DNA of 64,000 nt from contig DDFY01000010.1 in the NCBI GenBank assembly GCA_002337385.1, positions 96,204 to 160,203 of the forward strand, given 5' to 3'. The notes below the pieces were generated by a model. The model had not been told where the DNA came from and did no database searches. It was given only the letters and a program-made list of their open reading frames with translations. Origin of the DNA: Erythrobacter sp. UBA1916 (lineage in GTDB: Bacteria; Pseudomonadota; Alphaproteobacteria; Sphingomonadales; Sphingomonadaceae). Positions 59,787 to 64,000 of the stretch are shown one piece after another (the stretch's first letter is position 1; every line of letters starts with the position of its first letter). Made by a program: the position numbers and the translations under genes.

Positions 59787-60308
59787 CTAACCCATGCCCT
59801 CGGCCGCCTCGGATATCTCGCGCATCACCACCTCGAGCATCCGCGTGCCGGCTACCAGCTCCTCATCGGAAAGGGCACCGAGAATACGCGCGCGGGTGGG
59901 ATCGAGCACCTCGCGCACCTCCTGCATCATACGCTCCCCCTCTTTGGTGATTGCGATCAGCCTGGAACGGGCATCGCCGGGGTCGGGTTCGCTGCTGATC
60001 AGTTCAAGTGCCTCCAGCTCCTTCAGCACCCTGATCGCAGTTGGCCATCGAACCCGCATGTTGCGCGCCAGGTCCCCAACCGTCACCGGGCCTTCGCAGA
60101 AAGTCAGGGCCGAAAGGGTCTGCCATTGCGCGCGCGATATTCCGGTCCGCTGCTTGACCAGACTGTCGACGTAGCTGGTCCAGCGCCGAGCGGTGATCAC
60201 CAGTTCGCGCGTGAGCAGGAACTCTTTTTCAAGCCGGCTATCGCGCGTGTAGTGCTCGTGAAACCGAGTGGCCCACTTGCCGATTTCCGGATCGCCATCG
60301 AACTGCAT
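59787..60308 (-). CDS. MarR-family regulator
   Basis: A 173-residue MarR protein starting at ATG 60308. The winged helix is at residues about 65-130: ISRAQWQTLSALTFCEGPVT, VGDLARNMRVRWPTAIRVLK, ELEALELISSEPD and DARSRLIAITKEG. It is the most likely user of the TTATGT-N8-ACATWA sites. A 28-residue frame ends 14 bases before its start, so its translation may be coupled to a leader peptide. A frame extending upstream to 60659 lies over the ABC-F gene and is not credible. Confidence 0.9.
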   Translation of the reverse strand: MQFDGDPEIGKWATRFHEHYTRDSRLEKEFLLTRELVITARRWTSYVDSLVKQRTGISRAQWQTLSALTFCEGPVTVGDLARNMRVRWPTAIRVLKELEALELISSEPDPGDARSRLIAITKEGERMMQEVREVLDPTRARILGALSDEELVAGTRMLEVVMREISEAAEGMG

Positions 60309-60322
60309 TTCGCCCACCCCTT

Positions 60323-60409
60323 TCACTGCTCGCCTGAAGCTGCCATCCGGTCGACCTCGACGAGATTGAAGGTTCCGAAATAGCGGTGCAGCAGGTCGCT
60401 CATGTCCAT
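60323..60409 (-). CDS. Possible 28-aa leader ORF before marR
   Basis: ATG 60409 has AAAGG eight bases upstream and the frame encodes 28 residues, opening MDMSDLLHRYFG. It ends 14 bases before the MarR ATG, inside the distance for translational coupling. It is too short for me to recognise. It may be a leader peptide or a remnant. Confidence 0.4.
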   Translation of the reverse strand: MDMSDLLHRYFGTFNLVEVDRMAASGEQ

Positions 60410-60480
60410 AGACTGCCTTTAGCTCGCTTCGTGAATTCTGGCCATTGGGCCGCGCGCATAGTGCTGCTATGGGCCCCGCC

Positions 60481-62352
60481 ATGCTTACCATCGACGGCAT
60501 CACCGTCCGGCTTGGCGGCCGGCCCATTCTCGAACGCGCCAGCGCTACGATTCCGCAAGGTGCGCGGGTCGGCCTGATCGGTCGCAACGGCGCAGGTAAG
60601 TCCACGCTGATGAAAGCGCTGATCGGCGAGATCGACCCCGACGAAGGCCAGATCGGCAAGCCGTCGCGCGCACGGCTGGGCTATATCGCGCAGGAAGCAC
60701 CGAGCGGGCAGACCACACCCGAAGAGGCGGTGCTGGCAGCCGATGTCGAACGCGCCCGCCTGCTCGAAGAGGCCGAGACCTGCACCGATGTCGACCGGCT
60801 CGGCGAAGTGCACGAGCGCCTGCTCGCCATCGACGCCTACAGCGCCCCTGCCCGCGCGGCGAAGATCCTCGTCGGCCTCGGCTTCGACGAAGAGATGCAG
60901 CGCCGCCCGCTCGATAGCTTCTCGGGCGGGTGGAAAATGCGCGTGGCGCTGGGCGCCCTGCTCTTCTCCGAACCCGACGTGCTGCTGCTCGACGAGCCTT
61001 CGAACCACCTCGACCTCGAAGCGACGCTGTGGCTGGAAAACTTCCTCAAGTCTTACCCGGCCACGCTGCTGGTGATCAGCCATGAACGCGACCTGCTCAA
61101 CAACGTGGTCGATCATATCCTGCACCTGCAGGGCGGCAAGCTGACGATCTATTCCGGCGGCTACGACGCCTTCGAGAAGCAACGCGCCGAGCGGGCCGCG
61201 CAACTTGCCTCGGCCAAGGCCGCGCAGGATGCGCAGCGCGCGCGCCTGCAAGATTATGTCGCGCGCAACAGCGCCCGCGCCTCGACCGCCAAGCAGGCGC
61301 AGGCCCGCGCCAAGATGCTGGCCAAGATGCAGCCCATCGCCGCTTTGATGGAAGATCCGTCGCTGAGCTTCGAATTCCCCTCGCCCGAGGAACTGCGTTC
61401 GCCGATGATCACGCTCGACGGCGCGGCAGTCGGCTATGGCGAGGCTCCGCCGATCCTGCAGCGGCTGAACCTCAGGATCGACGCCAATGACCGGCTCGCA
61501 CTGCTGGGTCGCAATGGCAACGGCAAGACCACGCTCGCGCGCCTGCTGGCCGCCCAGCTTCAGCCCGCCGAAGGCGACATGTCCGCGCCCGGCAAGCTCA
61601 AGGTCGGCTATTTCACGCAGTATCAGGTGGAAGAACTGGCGAGCGATTCCACCCCGCTCGAGCTGATGACGCGGGCGATGGACGGCAAGACGCCGGGCGC
61701 AGTGCGCGCACAGCTCGGCCGGTTCGGCTTCTCCGGCCCGCGTGCGACTGCCAATGTCGAGAAACTCTCCGGCGGCGAACGCGCCCGCCTCGCGCTGGCG
61801 CTGATCACCCGCGACGCGCCGCACCTCCTTATCCTCGACGAGCCGACCAACCACCTCGACGTCGACGCGCGCGAGGCGCTGGTGCAGGCCCTCAACGACT
61901 ATTCAGGCGCGGTCATCCTCATCAGCCACGACCGGCACATGGTGGAACTGACGGCAGACCGTCTGGTGCTGGTCGATAGCGGCACGGCGAAGGACTATTC
62001 CGGCTCGATGGACGATTACATCGACTTCGTGCTGGGTCGCAACCAGCCGAAGAAGGAGGGCAAGTCTGCGCCTGCCAAGGGTTCGTCGGGCAATTCAGCC
62101 AAGTCACGTGCGAAAGCCCGGGCCATCAAGTCTGAACTGGCGACTGCCGACAAGGCGATCGCCAAGCTGCAAACCAGCCTGAGCGAGCTCGATCAGGCCA
62201 TGTACGAACCCGCCAATGCCGTCCCTCACCTCGCCGACCGCACCATGAGCGATCTGCTGGCAAAACGCGCCAAGGTCAGCGACGAACTGGAGAAGGCTGA
62301 AGCCGAATGGCTGGCGCTCGGCGAACAGCTTGAGGCGCTTGGGCAGGCATAA
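60481..62352 (+). CDS. ABC-F family ATPase
   Basis: A 623-residue protein with two ABC domains in one chain and no membrane helices. First domain: Walker A GRNGAGKST (about 34-42), signature FSGGWKMRVALGA, Walker B VLLLDEPSNHLDLE. Second: GRNGNGKTT, signature LSGGERARLALAL, LLILDEPTNHLDVD. A charged linker (QRARLQDYVARNSARASTAK) and a C-terminal coiled coil are typical of ABC-F proteins (Uup/YheS type), which act on ribosomes. ATG 60481 gives the standard start LTIDGITVRLGGRPIL. It is divergent from the MarR gene. Confidence 0.93.
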   Translation: MLTIDGITVRLGGRPILERASATIPQGARVGLIGRNGAGKSTLMKALIGEIDPDEGQIGKPSRARLGYIAQEAPSGQTTPEEAVLAADVERARLLEEAETCTDVDRLGEVHERLLAIDAYSAPARAAKILVGLGFDEEMQRRPLDSFSGGWKMRVALGALLFSEPDVLLLDEPSNHLDLEATLWLENFLKSYPATLLVISHERDLLNNVVDHILHLQGGKLTIYSGGYDAFEKQRAERAAQLASAKAAQDAQRARLQDYVARNSARASTAKQAQARAKMLAKMQPIAALMEDPSLSFEFPSPEELRSPMITLDGAAVGYGEAPPILQRLNLRIDANDRLALLGRNGNGKTTLARLLAAQLQPAEGDMSAPGKLKVGYFTQYQVEELASDSTPLELMTRAMDGKTPGAVRAQLGRFGFSGPRATANVEKLSGGERARLALALITRDAPHLLILDEPTNHLDVDAREALVQALNDYSGAVILISHDRHMVELTADRLVLVDSGTAKDYSGSMDDYIDFVLGRNQPKKEGKSAPAKGSSGNSAKSRAKARAIKSELATADKAIAKLQTSLSELDQAMYEPANAVPHLADRTMSDLLAKRAKVSDELEKAEAEWLALGEQLEALGQA

Positions 62353-62403
62353 CTACGAGGTCAGGGCAAAGCCAGCAGAGAGCCGTTGCTCAGCGACGCC
62401 ACT

Positions 62404-64000
62404 CTACTGGACACCACTCCGCTCATACACCAGCTTGCCGCCGAGGAATGTCATGTCGACTACCCCGTCGCGGATTTCTTCTGCGGTTGCTGTCAGCGGA
62501 TCAAACGGCAGCACGATCATATCCGCCAGCTTGCCGGGCTCGATTGTCCCCTTGATGTCCTCTTCCCACGACAGATAGGGGCCATTGGCCGTATACATCC
62601 GGATCGCTTCGGCACGCGTCACAGCTTCCTCGGGGCCATACACCGCACCGCTCGGTCCTCGCCGCAGGATCGCGGAGTACAGCCCGATAAACGGGCTGAT
62701 CGGTAGGTTGTCGCTGCCGAATGCCATGAACAGGCCGAACTTCTTGACCGGGGTCGAAATCGCATTGTTGTGCGCCAGCCGCCAATCATCGAGCGTCGCA
62801 TTGTAGCGATCTTCCAGATTGTAGAGAAAGTTCGGCTGCTGTGCGATCATGATGTTGTCCTGACGCATCAGGTCCATCGTCGCGTTCGGCGGCATGATCG
62901 TAAAGTGGTCGAGGAACCAGCGGCGGTCGTCCTGCGCATGATCCTCGGACGGGATCGCGCGCAGGCCGCGGCTGTAGGCGTCAACCGCCTGCACGATGGC
63001 CGCATCACCAATGGCGTGCACCCCCATCTGCCAGCCAAGCCGGGCCGAAGTATCGACGATCTCCTGAAACTCGGCGTCGGTAAACCTTGGCTCCGCACGA
63101 AAGCCCGGTTGCCCCTTGTAGTCGGCCAGCAGCCACGCAGTCGGACCGGTAAAGCCGCCATCGACGGCAGTTTCGCCAATCGGGCCGATCCTCACGTATT
63201 CATCGCCATAGCCGGTGGCGTGTCCGAAAGCGGCAAGCCGTTCGGCACCGGGATAGTTGATGTACATGGTCATGCGGGGCAAGGCCCAGTCGTGTTCCTC
63301 GTAGATCTCGCGCGCACGGCGGAACGTCATGGCTGCGGTCGGCTCGCCAGTCCCTCCGCGACCGACCGGCTCGTCGTCGATCGAGCCTGAGGCGTTGAAG
63401 AAGCTGGTAATCCCCAACGACAGGAGGTTCTGCAGCCAGGCAATGTAACCAGGCCGCATATCCGCCCAGTCATCGTCCGGGATGTACTGCCCAACAATCT
63501 GATAGCGTTCGCGAATGATGCCGTTCGGCTCGCCGCTTTCGTCATACTCGATAAGCCCTGCCGGCGGCTGCGGAGTAGAGCTGTCGACCCCGGCAATCTC
63601 CAAAGCGAGCGAATTGCTGACCGACGAGTGCCCCCCGGCGCGAACGAGCATCACGGGATTGTCAGGCGTGGCAACGTCGAGGTCTGCCCGCGTGATAACG
63701 CGGTTCTCGGCCAGGTTGCTCTCTTGCCAGCCCATCCCGGTGATCCACTCACCCGGCCCCAGTTCAGCAGCCTTGGCTCGGAGCATGTCCTGCACCTCGG
63801 CAATGCTCCTTGCATCAGACACCCGAATGTCGCGCGGAGACATCGCCATGGGGTGAACGTGCGTGTCGGTGAAGCCCGGCATAAGCGTGCGCCCGGCGAG
63901 ATCGATCGTCTCGTCCGCATCGTAGTCCTGGAGCAGATCCTCGCCGCCGACGGCAACAATATGCTCGTCACGAACCGCGACCGCAGTCTTCAGGCGAAAG
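62404..64000 (-). CDS. Amidohydrolase family protein (YtcJ-like), N-terminus beyond the window
   Basis: The frame remains open to the right edge, so the first part of the gene is missing. Visible: IDLAGRTLMPGFTDTHVHP with the metal-binding HxH motif, PNGIIRERYQIVG, MGVHAIGDAAIVQAVDAYSR and FLDHFTIMPPNATM, then FGSDNLPISPFIGLYSAI and a C-terminal ADMIVLPFDP. This is the amidohydrolase_3 (YtcJ) group, metal-dependent hydrolases of unknown natural substrate. It converges on the ABC-F gene. Confidence 0.9.
   Translation of the reverse strand, partial: FRLKTAVAVRDEHIVAVGGEDLLQDYDADETIDLAGRTLMPGFTDTHVHPMAMSPRDIRVSDARSIAEVQDMLRAKAAELGPGEWITGMGWQESNLAENRVITRADLDVATPDNPVMLVRAGGHSSVSNSLALEIAGVDSSTPQPPAGLIEYDESGEPNGIIRERYQIVGQYIPDDDWADMRPGYIAWLQNLLSLGITSFFNASGSIDDEPVGRGGTGEPTAAMTFRRAREIYEEHDWALPRMTMYINYPGAERLAAFGHATGYGDEYVRIGPIGETAVDGGFTGPTAWLLADYKGQPGFRAEPRFTDAEFQEIVDTSARLGWQMGVHAIGDAAIVQAVDAYSRGLRAIPSEDHAQDDRRWFLDHFTIMPPNATMDLMRQDNIMIAQQPNFLYNLEDRYNATLDDWRLAHNNAISTPVKKFGLFMAFGSDNLPISPFIGLYSAILRRGPSGAVYGPEEAVTRAEAIRMYTANGPYLSWEEDIKGTIEPGKLADMIVLPFDPLTATAEEIRDGVVDMTFLGGKLVYERSGVQ

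Overview
The window comes from a GC-rich Gram-negative bacterium, most likely an alphaproteobacterium of the Sphingomonadales (Erythrobacter/Novosphingobium type). The basis is the base composition, the three large TonB-dependent receptors, the DUF6152 proteins with their secreted partners, and the style of the catabolic genes. The genus is an inference. I saw no rRNA, tRNA, CRISPR array, insertion sequence or phage gene.

Layout. 1-3610 (+): end of a PQQ-type quinoprotein dehydrogenase, a lipoprotein, a DUF6152 protein and a secreted esterase. 3607-37895: one contiguous flagellar locus of about 34 kb. Its left arm (-) runs from a sigma-54 activator through fliEFGHIJKLMNOPQR-flhB to fliDS. Two tandem flagellin genes (+) follow, then an arm (-) flgBCDEFGHIJKL-motAB, then a rightward group: an ExbB/ExbD-like pair, flgA, flgMN, a flagellar lytic transglycosylase, flhA and fliA. 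37960-50831: S46 peptidase, PhoD phosphatase, two TonB receptors, an MFS transporter, the ohr-ohrR peroxide pair and a second DUF6152 pair. 51263-60308: a catabolic module with a 986-aa TonB receptor, a fused tandem MarR protein, a TauD-type dioxygenase, a FAD oxidoreductase, an IlvD/Edd dehydratase and a MarR regulator. 60481-64000: an ABC-F ATPase and a truncated amidohydrolase.

The flagellar locus carries its own two-step control circuit. Three sigma-54 promoters (before flgB, flgA and the transglycosylase-flhA-fliA operon) would be served by the encoded sigma-54 activator; the one at flgB matches consensus exactly. Four promoters with identical geometry, CTTAAW-N14-RCCGKTCT, precede both flagellins, fliD and flgM and fit FliA (sigma-28), whose gene and anti-sigma factor FlgM are both present. 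This FliA/FlgM/FliS/FliD/FlgN layout, with no FlaF/FlbT in the window, differs from the Caulobacter scheme.

The least expected items are: (i) the ExbB/TolQ-like and ExbD/TolR-like gene pair between flgB and flgA, with its proton-channel residues kept but no TonB or peptidoglycan-binding domain; (ii) very short FlgE, FlgD and FlgJ; (iii) a fliD promoter so close to the start codon that the mRNA may be leaderless; and (iv) a shared operator, TTATGT-N8-ACATWA, that ties the FAD oxidoreductase and dehydratase promoters together next to a MarR gene.
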